Origin: Urophycis tenuis
Taxonomy: Eukaryota; Chordata; Actinopteri; Gadiformes; Phycidae
Assembly (NCBI GenBank): GCA_036785325.1
Contig: JAXIVH010000165.1
Span: forward strand, 45,001-109,000
Direction: 5' to 3'
DNA: 64,000 nt
The notes beneath the pieces are model-generated. The model had not been told where the DNA came from. It searched no databases and saw nothing but the letters and a program-made list of their open reading frames with translations. This document shows, in pieces, positions 1 to 11,332 of the stretch. Within the stretch, counting starts at the first letter, position 1. Each line of letters starts with the position of its first letter. A program made the translations under genes and the position numbers.

Positions 1-103
1 CACACACACACACAAACACACACACTGTCAGACCCCAGGTACACACACACACTGTCAGACCCCAGGTACACACACACACACACACTGTCAGACCCCAGGT
101 ACA

Positions 104-164
<61 letters not shown>

Positions 165-245
165 TCAGACCCCAGGTACACACACACACACACACTGTCA
201 GACCCCAGGTACACACACACACACACACACGCACACACACACACT
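1..245. repeat. CA microsatellite with embedded 17-25 bp repeats
   Basis: Long CA runs alternate with a repeated phrase (gtcagaccccaggtac). The block lies in an intron of the papilin-like gene and ends about 20 bp before the next exon's splice acceptor. The short open frames through it are repeat artefacts. Confidence 0.9.
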
Positions 246-267
246 GGTTCCTTTGTCTTTGTCTCAG

Positions 268-3200
268 GATCACCCAGAGTTCCGACGGCACGCTGACCAT
301 TGGCCAGCTGAGGTCAGCTGACTCGGGGGAGTACACCTGCACAGCATCCAATCAGAACCAGCTGGAGCAGAGACAGCTGCAGCTCAGAGTACAAGGTGAT
401 GCTCGTCAACCCCAAGGCTACATGCTAACATGACAATGAGCTGTTGTGTTCCAGTTTGTCTCATGCTAATGCATCAATTAGCTTTGTTTCCCACTGAATA
501 TGTTCCTTAGCCTAGCCACATGCTAACACACACACCTGGTCCCATGCTGTGACCTGCTGACCGTGTGTCCCCCTGTCCAGCTGACCTGAGGATCACCACG
601 GCCCCCAACAACATCCTCGTCTCCCAGGGCGACACGGCCCTGCTGCCCTGTGTCGTCTCCGGGGACAACGTCAACGTGGGCTGGTCCCGGTAACAAGCTA
701 CTTCCTGTTAGCGTTAGCGAGGCTCAAGTAACACATAGCACTCGATGTCAGGATGTAGCTAACCGCAGCTAGCCACAAACACCAAAGAGAGGAGACAAGA
801 ATGTGGTGATCTTTGTGATTATGGGATGTTTTCTGGCTACGTTGTCTTCTTGTTGTGCTCTACCTTTGCACAATAGTGGCTAACGATTATATACCATATT
901 ATACCATAACAATGGTTAACCTAGCAGTTGAAGTGCTTGAAATTTGTTCTGGTGACTTTCTTATTGTATTAGCAGCAATGAAATGTTTCACCTTCTTATG
1001 CTTCTTATGACAAATGGACTCGCTTTGGATAAAAGCGTCTGCTAAATGTAAATGTAATGTAAATCTAATGTAAATGTAAATGTAATGTAAATTTAGTGGT
1101 AGCTCTTTTTACTGCCCACAGACACAGACCCAATATACTCTTAACTATTAAGAAGATCACCCTGGAACCTCAGCCCTTGTGTTAACACCTGGTACCTGCA
1201 GCACCTGGTAGGAGGTACCTGGTACCTGCAGCACCTGGTAGGAGGTACCAGGTACCTACAGGACCTGGTAGCAGATACCTGGTACCTGCAGCACCTGGTA
1301 GCAGGTACCAGGTACCCCAGGTCGGACTCTCCCCCCAGGACAGACTCCCCCAGGACAGACTCCCCCCCCCCCCCCCCCCCCCAGGACAGACTCCCCCAGG
1401 ACAGACTCCCCCAGGACAGACTCCTCCCCCAGGACAGACTCCCCCAGGACAGACTCCTCCCCCAGGACAGACTCCTCCCCCGGGACAGACTCCCCCAGGA
1501 CAGACTCCTCCCCCAGGACAGACTCCTCCCCCGGGACAGACTCCCCCAGGACAGACTCCTCCCCCAGGACAGACTCCCCCAGGACAGACTCCTCCCCCAG
1601 GACAGACTCCCCCAGGACAGACTCCTCCCCCAGGACAGACTCCCCCCCCAGGACAGACTCCCCCCCCCCCCCCCCCCCCCCCAGGACAGACTCCCCCAGG
1701 ACAGACTCCCCCAGGACAGACTCCTCCCCCAGGACAGACTCCTCCCCCAGGACAGACTCCCCCAGGACAGACTCCTCCCCCAGGACAGACTCCTCCCCCG
1801 GGACAGACTCCCCCAGGACAGACTCCCCCAGGACAGACTCCTCCCCCAGGACAGACTCCCCCAGGACAGACTCCTCCCCCGGGACAGACTCCCCCAGGAC
1901 AGACTCCTCCCCCAGGACAGACTCCCCCAGGACAGACTCCTCCCCCGGGACAGACTCCCCCAGGACAGACTCCTCCCCCAGGACAGACTCCCCCAGGACA
2001 GACTCCCCCCAGGACAGACTCCCCCCCGGGACGCCACACTGGGGCGTGTTCCGCTAGCGGCATGCTAACGCTGGCCACGCTCCACACTGGGGCGTGTTCC
2101 GCTAGCGGCATGCTAACGCTCGTCAGGCTCCACACTGGGGCGTGTTCCGCTAGCGGCATGCTAACGCTGGTCACGCTCCACACTGGGGCGTGTTCCGCTA
2201 GCGGCATGCTAACGCTGGTCACGCTCCACACTGGGGCGTGTTCCGCTAGCGGCATGCTAACGCTGGCCACGCTCCACACTGGGGCGTGTTCCGCTAGCGG
2301 CATGCTAACGCTGGCCACGCTCCACACTGGGGCGTGTTCCGCTAGCGGCATGCTAACGCTGGCCACGCTCCACACTGGGGCGTGTTCCGCTAGCGGCATG
2401 CTAACGCTGGTCACGCTCCACACTAGGGCGTGTTCCGCTAGCGGCATGCTAACGCTGGTCACGTTGCGGTAGAAACGGGGTCCCGGTGCGGCCGGACGGC
2501 CTGAAGGTTCTGGTGTCTCCTGACGGCGGCCTGGTGCTGAAGGACGCGCAGCCGGCCGACGAGGGGACCTACACCTGCAACGCCTACACCGGCACCATCT
2601 CCGTTAGCGCCGCCGCCGAGGTCAAGGTCACCAGGCACACGCAGCAAGGTCAGCCGGGGACTCGAACCCTCAGCCGGTCCGTCTGTCACTGTCTGTCTCC
2701 CGCTGTCTCCTCTGACTCTCTCTCTCTCTCTGGCTCTCTCTCTCTCCCCACCTCCATCTGTGGGGTTGTCATCAGGTGTGTGTGTGTGTTATCACCGTGT
2801 ATTCTAGTCCATGTGTGTATCGTGTGTGTACCGTGTGTGTGTACACCCTGTGTGTACACTGTGTGTGTACTGTGTGTGTACTGTGTGTGTACCCTGTGTG
2901 TGTACTGTGTGTTTACCCTGTGTGTGTACTGTGTGTTTACCCTGTGTGTGTACTGTGTGTGTACCCTGTGTGTACTGTATGTGTACCTTGTGTGTACCGT
3001 GTGTGTACTGTGTGTGTACTGTGTGTGTAGACATGTGTGTACCCTGTATGTACTGTGTGTGTACCATGTGCATACCCTGTATGTACTGTGTGTGTACCAT
3101 GTGTGTACCCTGTATGTACTGTGTGTGTAATGTGTGTGTACCCTGTGTGTACCCTGTATGTACTGTGTGTGTACTGTGTGTGTAGACATGTGTGTACCCT

Positions 3201-3561
3201 GTATGTACTGTGTGTGTACCATGTGCGTACCCTGTATGTACTGTGTGTGTACCCTGTGTGTACTGTGTGTGTACCCTGTGTGTAGACATGTGTGTACTAT
3301 GTGTGTAGACATGTGTGTACCCTGTGTGTACTGTGTGTGTACCATGTGCGTACCCTGCATGTACTGTGTGTGTACCCTGTGTGTACCCTGTGCTCTGCAG
3401 GTCCAGACCTGCCCCCGGACTGCGTGGACCAGCCGGACCTGGCCAACTGTGAGCTCATTGTGTACGCTCGCCTCTGCTCCAACTCCTACTACTCCAGCTT
3501 CTGCTGCGGCAGCTGCACCCGACACGCCCGCTCCACCCAGCGTGCCCGCCGGCTGGGCTAG
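268..3561 (+). CDS. papln: Papilin-like gene, last four exons (Ig domains and C-terminal PLAC domain)
   Basis: Four exons with consistent phases are visible: 268-395, 581-689, 2473-2648 and 3401-3561; the 5' part lies outside the window. Exon 268-395 ends an Ig domain (DSGEYTCTAS). Exons 581-689 and 2473-2648 form the next Ig domain, with LLPCVVSG, VGWSR and then DEGTYTCNAY. The last exon encodes a six-cysteine PLAC domain (CVDQPDLANCELIVYARLC ... FCCGSC) and stops at TAG 3559-3561. The donors are GTGATG, GTAACA and GTCAGC; the acceptors end in CAG, CAG, TAG and CAG. Ig domains followed by a terminal PLAC domain are typical of papilin, a secreted matrix glycoprotein of the ADAMTS-like group. 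The introns are full of tandem repeats. An ADAMTSL member is the main alternative. The gene is convergent with the TCR constant gene. Confidence 0.82.
1005..1096 (+). mobile_element. 3' tail of an L2/UnaL2-type LINE or dependent SINE
   Basis: The phrase ggataaaagcgtctgctaaa, followed by degenerate (TGTAA)n units, matches the conserved 3' tail shared by fish UnaL2-type LINEs and the SINEs they mobilise. Only the tail is recognised. It lies in a papilin intron. Confidence 0.6.
1195..2032. repeat. Two GC-rich minisatellites in a papilin intron
   Basis: From 1195 to 1320 a 'ggtacctgcagcacctggta' motif repeats. From about 1320 to 2032 an array of 'cccccaggacagactc' units of 14-17 bp follows, with two poly-C runs (near 1365 and 1668). 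The 298- and 426-codon open frames here are artefacts of the repeats. Confidence 0.9.
2033..2462 (+). repeat. 48-bp minisatellite abutting a papilin splice acceptor
   Basis: About nine copies of a 48-bp unit contain cgtgttccgctagcggcatg followed by ctaac. The last copy runs to within 10 bp of the acceptor of the exon at 2473. Each unit carries a CTAAC branch-point-like motif. Confidence 0.9.
2776..3395 (+). repeat. TGTGTGTACC-type satellite
   Basis: A purine/pyrimidine-alternating array of roughly 10-bp units (ctgtgtgtac and variants) fills the last papilin intron up to the acceptor at 3400. It is open in several frames on both strands; none looks like a gene. Confidence 0.9.
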
Positions 3562-5464
3562 GCCCCCGAGACCCCCAGGGGGTTGTCCTCACAGGGAGGG
3601 GGTCCAGCCCCAACAGGACTGAAGGTACGGCTCACTGAGGTCAGGGGTCGGGGGCCGGTCGCTACGTTCTGTAGTTCCACCCAACGGGCACGGCGGGTCA
3701 CGGGGTCACAGGTCACAGTAGGGTACGGAGTGAAGTCACTCCAGGGGGCGGGGGGGGGGGAGAGGGGGACTTAGTGGGGTCAGGATGCGGTCGGGTCGGT
3801 GGGGGGTTCTCTGGAAACCAGGAAGAGAACTGCACATTTCAGACATGAACTTCAAACTGTGGACACTGTAAAAACCCTGTCGTAATAATCAAATGAAGAT
3901 GTTGCCGTGTGGCTGAGGACCTTCCTTTAGTTAACGGACGCCAGCAGCTCTGTTCAGGATGTTTGTCGCTGACCTGCGGGTGTCTACTCATTGTTGCCCC
4001 CACATGGCCGGTGGCGGTACAGCACACATTCTACGGTATCTTATAGAGAGCGCTGTGTTAGTTATTTAGATGCATTCATTATTTTTGGTAAGTTTCGGTG
4101 ATTCATTCCATTCCCTTTTAAATACTCTTGTATCTGCTGCACTGTACAATTAGTTAATGTACAAATAGTTTTAATTATTTTATGATGTGACTGTAGTGAG
4201 ACTTCACTAAATGTAGTTTTTATAATTTATGGCCATGCACTGCCACTGTCTGTATCACCTTAGTGAGATCTTTCTTTTATATATTGACTCCATGTTTCTG
4301 TTGACTTTGTGACATTTTTATAATAAGAATCATATTTTGATAAAACCTGTGGTGACTTTATTTCAGTAATCTGGTGCACAGCATGCAGACATTTCCTGTG
4401 TGTGTGTGTGTGTGTGTTTGTGTGTAAATGATGGCTTTTGGAAAGATGTGCTCAAGTGAAAACAGGGAACTCAATAGTAACTGATGAAGTATTGTTGTCC
4501 TCCAGTGATGCATAGTAAAGGAAGAGGATGTCTGTGTATCTTTGGTTTGTTGTCCACACTGACTGAGGCCTTGGTACCATGCTGAGAGAAAGCACTCAGT
4601 AGAGTCACATGAACACAGCGGTTGAAGTTGACCTTCATCACGTGTCGGCTGCGGCGCAGGTCTTCACCTCAGAAACACTCGTTTGCAAAATGCAAGCGTG
4701 TGCACCAGATCCTGGGCGGCCAGCTGTCTGACAACATCAGCAGCAAACCGCCCGGCGCTCACACACATACGGGGAACTCCACGCCGCAGCCCCGCCAGGT
4801 GTGGGGGCACGGTGGAGAGGAAGGAGCCCACGCTGACATTTCTTGCTGCTGAGCAGGATGTGGCCGACCACATCCTGTGTCACCTCCACCCCCATCACAT
4901 CTCTGCAGCCGCGTTCTGCAGTCCTGACTCTGCTGCATGGAGCTCAGCTCACGTGGGACCCAGAAGGTGGTGTGATGTTCTACATTGTTCTACAGAAGGC
5001 TCACCTCGGGTTAACCATCTGGAGAAGTCTACAGATTATATTTATATTGTATATATACATACATATATACAGTATATACAGTATATATATATATATATCA
5101 GATTCAACTTGTTTTGTTGGATTTTGTATGTCAAACGTAGTACATGTAGGCAATCAAGGACTGGATATAAAATAATAGAGTATATTATTGATATTACATT
5201 ATATATATTACACTATAATAATTTCATACAGTCCTCCTTAAATCTTTGACAATCCTGAATTTTCATCCTCATGTCTTCACATACTTTTAAATTATGAACA
5301 ACATAAAGTCTTAACAATTATTTTCTGAATACATGTCTTCATAGCCCTATAGTGCAGAGGTTTGTATCGTACAAGTAGAAATGTAAATCTACATGAATAA
5401 TTCACTCCCTCTGTATTTAGTTGAGTTTTAGTTTTACAAACTAGTATGAATAAAACCACAGCCA
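3562..5464. other. Convergent intergenic stretch between papilin-like and TCR-beta C genes
   Basis: This must hold the papilin 3' UTR, but no clear polyadenylation site could be picked. A GC-rich patch at 4620-5020 looks exon-like on both strands (a 69-codon minus frame ends at 4664), yet no family is recognised. The rest is AT-rich, with a TATATA run near 5040-5098. Confidence 0.5.
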
Positions 5465-8185
5465 TCATGGAGACGGTACACTTTATTATAGAAAGAAATA
5501 TTGGATTTCATGAAACGAAACACAAATCACACAGAACATACACCTTCTTCTTCATCATCATGTTGGTGTTGTAATCACTTCATCAGCCCCGGGGTCTCAT
5601 GGTGATGGAGAGACTAGAGCAACACTGTCTCATGGTGATGGAGAGACTAGAGCAACACTGTCTCATGGTGATGGAGAGACTAGAGCAACACTGTCTCATG
5701 GTGATGGAGAGACTAGAGCAACACTGTCTCATGGTGATGGAGAGACTAGAGCAACACTGTCTCATGGTGATGGAGAGACTAGAGCAACACTGTCTCATGG
5801 TGATGGAGAGACTAGAGCAACACTGTCTCATGGTGATGGAGAGACTAGAGCAACACTGTCTCATGGTGATGGAGAGACTAGAGCCAGCTGAAGAGAACAA
5901 CACTGTCCACTGTACAGCAGGACGCCCACGCGCCTCACGTTGCCATGGCGCCCTGGAGGAGACGGCAGCGGGCTGCTCTTACTTCTGAGCCTGTGGGAGA
6001 GAAAGACGGGTTGAGCTCCAGAACCGAGGCCAGGTCACCTCCACAGGGGCGTGGCTTTAAAGTCCACATTCTGTTTGGGCAGCTTGAACACAACGCACCT
6101 CAGCGGTACCGTAAACAGATACATGGCAAAGACGAGGGAACTGTGGCGTGCCAGTGTCCCCAATGTCTTCAGTGTCCATGTGTCTTCAGTGTCCATGTGT
6201 CTTCAGTGCCCCCAGTGTCCATGTGTCTACAGTGTCCATGTGTCTACAGTGTCTTCAGTGTCCATGTGTCTTCAGTGTCCCCAGTGTCCATGTGTCTACA
6301 GTGTCCATGTGTCTACAGTGTCCCCAGTGTCCATGTGTCTACAGTGCCCCCAGTGTCCATGTGTCTACAGTGTCCCCAGTGTCCATGTGTCTTCAGTGTC
6401 TTCAGTGTCTTCAGTGTCCCCAGTGTCTTCAGTGTCTCCAGTGTCTTCAGTGTCCCCAGTGTCTACAGTGTCCATGTGTCTTCAGTGCCCCCAGTGTCCA
6501 TGTGTCTACAGTGTCCCCAGTGTCCATGTGTCTTCAGTGTCCCCAGTGTCCATGTGTCTACAGTGTCCATGTGTCTACAGTGTCCCCAGTGTCCATGTGT
6601 CTACAGTGTCCATGTGTCTTCAGTGTCCCCAGTGTCCATGTGTCTACAGTGTCCATGTGTCTACAGTGTCCCCAGTGTCCATGTGTCTACAGTGTCCATG
6701 TGTCTCCAGTGTCCCCAGTGTCCATGTGTCCATGTGTCTACAGTGTCCCCAGTGTCCATGTGTCTACAGTGTCCATGTGTCTACAGTGTCCCCAGTGTCT
6801 ACAGTGTCCCCAGTGTCTCCAGTGTCCATGTGTCTTCAGTGTCCCCAGTGTCTCCAGTGTCCATGTGTCTACAGTGTCTTCAGTGTCTACAATGTCTTCA
6901 GTGTCTTCAGTGTCCCCAGTGTCTCCAGTGTCCATGTGAAGCCCCCAGCTGCGCCCTACAGGGTTTAAAGGAGACGTCCTCCACAACCATGCATCCTCTA
7001 CCATCTGTCTACCGTGGAACCAAAACATGTTAGCGGGGCGTACAACAGAGCTACATGTTAACCTGGCGTACAACAGGGCTACATGTTAGCGGGGCGTACA
7101 ACAGGGCTACATGTTAGCCTGGCGTACAACAGGGCTACATGTTAGCGGGGCGTACAACAGGGCTACATGTTAGCAGGGCGTACAACAGGGCTACATGTTA
7201 GCATGGCGTACAACAGGGCTACATGTTAGCGGGGCGTACAACAGGGCTACATGTTAGCATGGCGTACCCCAGTGCGGCAGCCTCCCAGGCCCAGTCTCCA
7301 CGCCAGGATGGTCACAAACACGCCGTACACCACGTTCTTCGCGATGAAGACCAAGTAGGACAGCTTGGCCATCTGGGTCACCTTCATGAACTCGTCTGTC
7401 GGGGAAACAAAGTAGAACTTCTAAATAACAGCATGTTGGGTTTAGGGGGAGGTGACAACTTTGGTAAATGTAGAAAGTAAATATGAATGATATAGGAGTA
7501 AATACAGAACTACAAATAAAATAACTAAGTTTGTAAAAAACACAGGATGTTTAAATAATAAAGTAAATAAAGTAATATAAGATGTGTATTTTCAGTCTTG
7601 GTAACAGCACATGTAACGTGAAGTACATGTAAAGTACAGTAAGAACATGGGTCTCAGCAGAACTGTGAGCTGTGTTCTGGGAGGCAGAACAGAACCAGTA
7701 CCTTTAGGGATCCCGTCTGAGACTTTCTGACCTGAGAACAAGAGAGAGGGGAACACACATCATCATCATCATCACTCCAAAAACAGACCTGGAAGAGTAA
7801 CAGACATACAAAGATAACAGAACTGTAGCATAAATAAATAGGGTTACTTATTATCAGTGTTGGGAACGTTACTTAAAAAGTAAATAGTTATAGTTACTCA
7901 CTTGTTCCAAAAAGTAGCTGAGTTAGTAACTGAATTACTCTATAATAAAAGTAACTAGTCACCAGGGAAAGTAACTATTTGCGTTACTGTAAAAAAAAAA
8001 GTTGCTATATGTCAAATAATTTGGATTTTTCTGAGCAGTTTTACAGTTTTCACACATTACATGAACGTTCTTGCCTTTGACCTCAATGAATTTGAGGTAG
8101 TGCTTATATCTCAACCTTGAAAATGACAACTTTCGATCGGATTGCTTTGGACTCGCCATTTCTGCTGCTTCATCGAATCTGTTTG

Positions 8186-8264
<79 letters not shown>

Positions 8265-9091
8265 GGGGGAGGGCATTCAACACATTTAACGTTCAGTAAC
8301 GGTAACGGTGTTGTAACGACGGAAACAGTCATTAGTTAGATTAATTACCCTGTTACTTAAAAAATGAACAGTGTTACCTAACGCTGTTCTTTTAAACAGC
8401 ATTATTACAAACACTGCTTATTACATGGTTACAATCAATTACTGCCACCAGCCAATTTGAAGTCTAATTTGTCAACACAGATTCTATTCAAAGTTAAACT
8501 GTAAATTATGATGGTAACCCCCCCCCCCCCCCCCCCCCCCCACACACACACACGTTGGTATAGGACTCTAAAGGTTCATGTCTGTTGGGGGTGCTGTACC
8601 TCTGGTGTCCCTGTAAACCAGGTCTGGAGTTATAGGACTCTAAAGGTTCATGTCTGTTGGGGGTGCTGTACCTCTGGTGTCCCTGTAAACCAGGTCTGGA
8701 GTTATAGGACTCTAAAGGTTCATGTCTGTTGGGGGTGCTATACCTCTGGTGTTCCCGTTAACCTCGTCCGTGTGGTAGGTGGTCAGTGTTCCGTTGAAGA
8801 AGCTGACGGTGCAACTGAATACCGCCTCGGGGGAGTGCCAACTCTTAGCTGCCACCCTCAGCCTGCTGGTGATCGTACAATTTTTGTCCTCGCATAGCGC
8901 CGCCGGGTCCGTGGCCACGGCCTGGGCTTCCTTCTGGCCGTCCACCTCCCAGGACACGCTGACGTGGTCCGGGTAGAAGCCAGAGGCCACGCACACCAAC
9001 GTCTTCATCATCACATTCTTCCTGTCCCTGCACTCCTCATCAGGGGGCCCCAGAATCTTCACTGTTGGTCGGGTGATATCTGTCATTTTGT
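5465..9091 (-). CDS. trbc: T-cell receptor beta constant gene (C-beta)
   Basis: It encodes the constant part of the TCR beta chain, which pairs with alpha and CD3 at the T-cell surface. Exon 1 (9091-8744, 116 codons) is an Ig C1 domain with KTLVCVASGFYPDHVSVSW and the second cysteine in VFSCTVSF. The acceptor is CACAG and the donor G|GTATAG, phase 1, as the J donors require. Exon 2 (7731-7702) is a 30-nt connecting-peptide exon (QKVSDGIPK) without cysteine. Exon 3 (7395-7268) is the transmembrane exon: KLSYLVFIAKNVVYGVFVT carries the central lysine used for CD3 assembly. A phase-0 donor GGG|GTACGC leads to a possible exon 4 at 5990 (CACAG|GCT CAG AAG TAA), stop at 5981-5979. Without that splice, exon 3 stops at TAG 7249-7247. 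The 3' UTR would run to a poly(A) site near 5465. Exons 1-3 are firm; exon 4 is inferred. Confidence 0.9.
5482..5487 (-). terminator. Candidate polyadenylation signal of TRBC
   Basis: AATAAA on the minus strand (tttatt on plus), about 500 bp past the proposed last exon acceptor. Cleavage would fall near 5465. Confidence 0.5.
5590..5886. repeat. 33-bp minisatellite in the proposed TRBC 3' UTR
   Basis: Nine near-perfect copies of a 33-bp unit (starts tctcatggtgatggagagac). A unit length divisible by three leaves frames open on both strands. Confidence 0.95.
6150..6945. repeat. 9-bp-based satellite in the last TRBC intron
   Basis: About 800 bp of interleaved 'cagtgtccc' and 'catgtgtct' units on a 9-bp period. 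All three plus frames stay open, so the long open frames here are artefacts. Confidence 0.95.
7029..7262. repeat. 28-bp minisatellite fused to the TRBC transmembrane exon
   Basis: About eight copies of a 28-bp unit (gcgtacaacagggctacatg...). The first unit merges with the 3' end of the transmembrane exon, so the possible in-frame stop and the GTACGC donor lie in repeat-like sequence. Confidence 0.9.
7855..8416. mobile_element. Non-autonomous hAT element (MITE) in TRBC intron 1
   Basis: It starts CAGTGTTGGGAACGTTACTT and ends with the imperfect inverse ...aacactg. It is flanked by an 8-bp target duplication differing at one base (cttattat 7847-7854, cttattac 8417-8424), the hAT size. It has no coding capacity. 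A (TG)n tract of about 75 bp sits inside (about 8186-8261). Confidence 0.75.
8521..8553. repeat. Poly-C plus CA tract
   Basis: A run of about 24 C followed by (CA)n in TRBC intron 1. Confidence 0.9.
8559..8755 (-). repeat. 72-bp tandem duplication of the 3' end of C-beta exon 1
   Basis: Units start at 8559, 8631 and 8703. The unit nearest the exon contains the genuine exon end and donor (G|GTATAG at 8744/8743). The two downstream copies carry the same exon-end phrase followed by GTACAG, so they hold duplicate potential donors. Confidence 0.9.
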
Positions 9092-9100
9092 CTGTGTGGA

Positions 9101-9102
9101 CA

Positions 9103-9194
<92 letters not shown>

Positions 9195-9285
9195 CAGAGA
9201 GAGAGACAGAGACAGAGACAGAGACAGACATAGAGCGACAGAGAGAGAGAGACAGATACAAAGAGACAGATAAGAGACAGATACA
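9101..9285. repeat. GA microsatellite
   Basis: A (GAGA)n/(GACA)n tract starting about 10 bp upstream (minus sense) of the C-beta exon 1 acceptor; on the coding strand it supplies the pyrimidine tract. Confidence 0.95.
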
Positions 9286-9380
9286 GAGATCTGCCTACAC
9301 TGCACTACACTGAAATGCTGCGCATTTCAATTTGACTGACGTTACTCGCATGATTTCGCACATCACTCAGTATTACTGAC

Positions 9381-10006
9381 TGTTCTACTGATGTACTGTT
9401 ATACTGAGGTCTACTGTTCTACTGAGATGTACTGTTATGCTGAGATGTACTGTTATACTGAGGTCTACTGTTCTACTGAGATGTACTGTTATACTGAGGT
9501 CTACTGTTCTACTGAGATGTACTGTTATACTGAGATGTACTGTTATACTGAGATGTACTGTTCTACTGAGATGTACTGTTATACTGAAATGTACTGTTCT
9601 ACTGAAATGTACTGTTCTACTGAGATGTACTGTTCTACTGAGATGTACTGTTATACTGAGGTCTACTGTTCTACTGAGATGTACTGTTATACTGAGGTCT
9701 ACTGTTCTACTGAGATGTACTGTTATACTGAGATGTACTGTTATACTGAGATGTACTGTTCTACTGAGATGTACTGTTCTACTGAGATGTACTGTTATAC
9801 TGAGATGTACTGTTATACTGAGATGTACTGTTCTACTGAGATGTACTGTTATACTGAAATGTACTGTTCTACTGAAATGTACTGTTCTACTGAGATGTAC
9901 TGTTATACTGAGGTCTACTGAGATGTACTGTTATACTGAGATGTACTGTTATACTGAAATGTACTGTTATACTGAAATGTACTGTTATACTGAGATGTAC
10001 TGACTG
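9381..10006. repeat. 18-bp minisatellite in the J-C intron
   Basis: About 34 copies of an 18-bp unit (tgtactgttatactgaga and variants). It is read as a six-residue repeat in two frames; not a gene. Confidence 0.95.
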
Positions 10007-10217
10007 TTGTGCCATATGTCTGGTGTCTTGATGTATTCACTAAGACACCGGGCGTGTCAATCTTTACACTTTGTAACATAACTCATTACCATAACCACTC
10101 ATAACTATGGTGTTTTTAGCAGCATGGTTATGGATGGAGTTGAGTTGCCATGCCGACAGGACATCTCAGTTGGAGCCAATATCATTTCATGCAACTTAGA
10201 CTGAATGAATATGGACT

Positions 10218-10405
10218 TATAGAGTCCATGTTAGAGTCCATATTAGAGTCCATACTAGAGTCCATACTAGAGTCCATATTAGAGTCCATACTAGAGTCCA
10301 TACTAGAGTCCATACTAGAGTCCATATTAGAGTCCATACTAGAGTCCATACTAGAGTCCATACTAGAGTCCATATTAAGAGTCCATACTAGAGTCCATGT
10401 TAGAG
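10218..10405. repeat. 12-bp minisatellite in the J-C intron
   Basis: About fifteen copies of tagagtccatac/tagagtccatat, followed by an AT-rich palindromic stretch (about 10410-10442). Confidence 0.95.
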
Positions 10406-11042
10406 GCCATATTATATATTATATACATATATAATATATATCCATATTCAGCCAGTGGATTAAGAACAGCACGTCACTGAGAGTGACACCAAGTTTAGAG
10501 GACCGATGCCTCATTATATCACTCTATTTAGTGATGTGTCACTTCTCTCTCTGTCTCTCTCTCTCACTCACTCTGTCTCTCTCCCTCTCTCTTTCTCTCT
10601 CACTCACTCTCTCTTTACAAAATGTTCAGAAAATCACACCTCTGATTATTAAATCTATTTTAAATCAATTCCATATTTTTGCTTCATTTACAAATTATAT
10701 TTAGACTATTTCATAGCTTTTACATTAGAACCTTTTGCAATAGTCACAATTCTTTCATGTTTGGCCAACTCGTTTTTTTATGAAATGACTATTAGCCGAA
10801 ATAATTGAACCAGCGTTTGGTGGTTGTTAAAATAGACATCAACAATATTACGTATCTAATGTTCATTTTTAATTTGTATATCGTGAAAAACAGTCATCTT
10901 GGTTTTGCTTTTAACAGACTATAATTCACAATTCCTTTTTTTCCAAATCAAAATTCTGACGATTGCTTTCCCCCTTCCGTACAATTTAACCAACACATTT
11001 CTGTCGTCACAAAAACCACCTGCAGAGTGAAACGGTTCTTAC
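10406..11042. other. J-C intron without recognised features
   Basis: AT-rich sequence with a (TCTC)n tract near 10546-10616. No exon, J segment or transposon terminus seen. A TRB enhancer could lie in this intron but is not identifiable by eye. Confidence 0.4.
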
Positions 11043-11091
11043 CCAGTACCGTGAGCCTGGTTCCTGCACCAAAGTGAGCCGGCTCGTAGTT
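11043..11091 (-). CDS. trbj: TCR beta J segment 8 (closest to C)
   Basis: It encodes NYEPAHFGAGTRLTVLG with the FGxGT motif; donor G|GTAAGAA. The 12-RSS is a heptamer CACACGC (11092-11098), a 12-bp spacer and a nonamer ACAGAAAAA (11111-11119). The heptamer departs from consensus after CAC, so use may be low. Confidence 0.9.
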
Positions 11092-11332
11092 CACACGCCG
11101 ACAAAACACCACAGAAAAACCAGGCGATAGACGTGAACCAAACTAGCGCTTTAGTGGTCGTACAGCCAACAGTAGGAACTGCTGCCCTACACAACACGCG
11201 TTTGTACCATTTATTTCACCACCAAATGGTCTAATCAACATCTTATTTCTCGTTTTGTTGTGTTATGTTACAAGATGCTTATCATGCGGCATAAGACAAA
11301 CGTACACAACCATTACACTGTGGCACACTTAC

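Noticed and set aside
1182..2462. Long open frames of 426 and 298 codons
   Set aside because: Purely repeat-coded in a papilin intron; the repeat unit explains the absence of stops.
268..3561. Ig-domain exons as part of the immune receptor locus
   Set aside because: They lie on the opposite strand, lack RSS, have several exons per Ig domain and end in a PLAC domain; papilin fits far better.
5590..5886. CRISPR-like regular repeat array
   Set aside because: Head-to-tail 33-bp units without unique spacers in a vertebrate genome; an ordinary minisatellite.
7959..8339. Short open frames through the TG tract
   Set aside because: They cross a MITE and a microsatellite in a TRBC intron, with no conserved domain.
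8744..9091. TCR alpha, delta or gamma constant region
   Set aside because: The C1 sequence with GFYPDHVSVSW, the D-beta-1-like D, and V-23/12-D-23/12-J signals all indicate beta.
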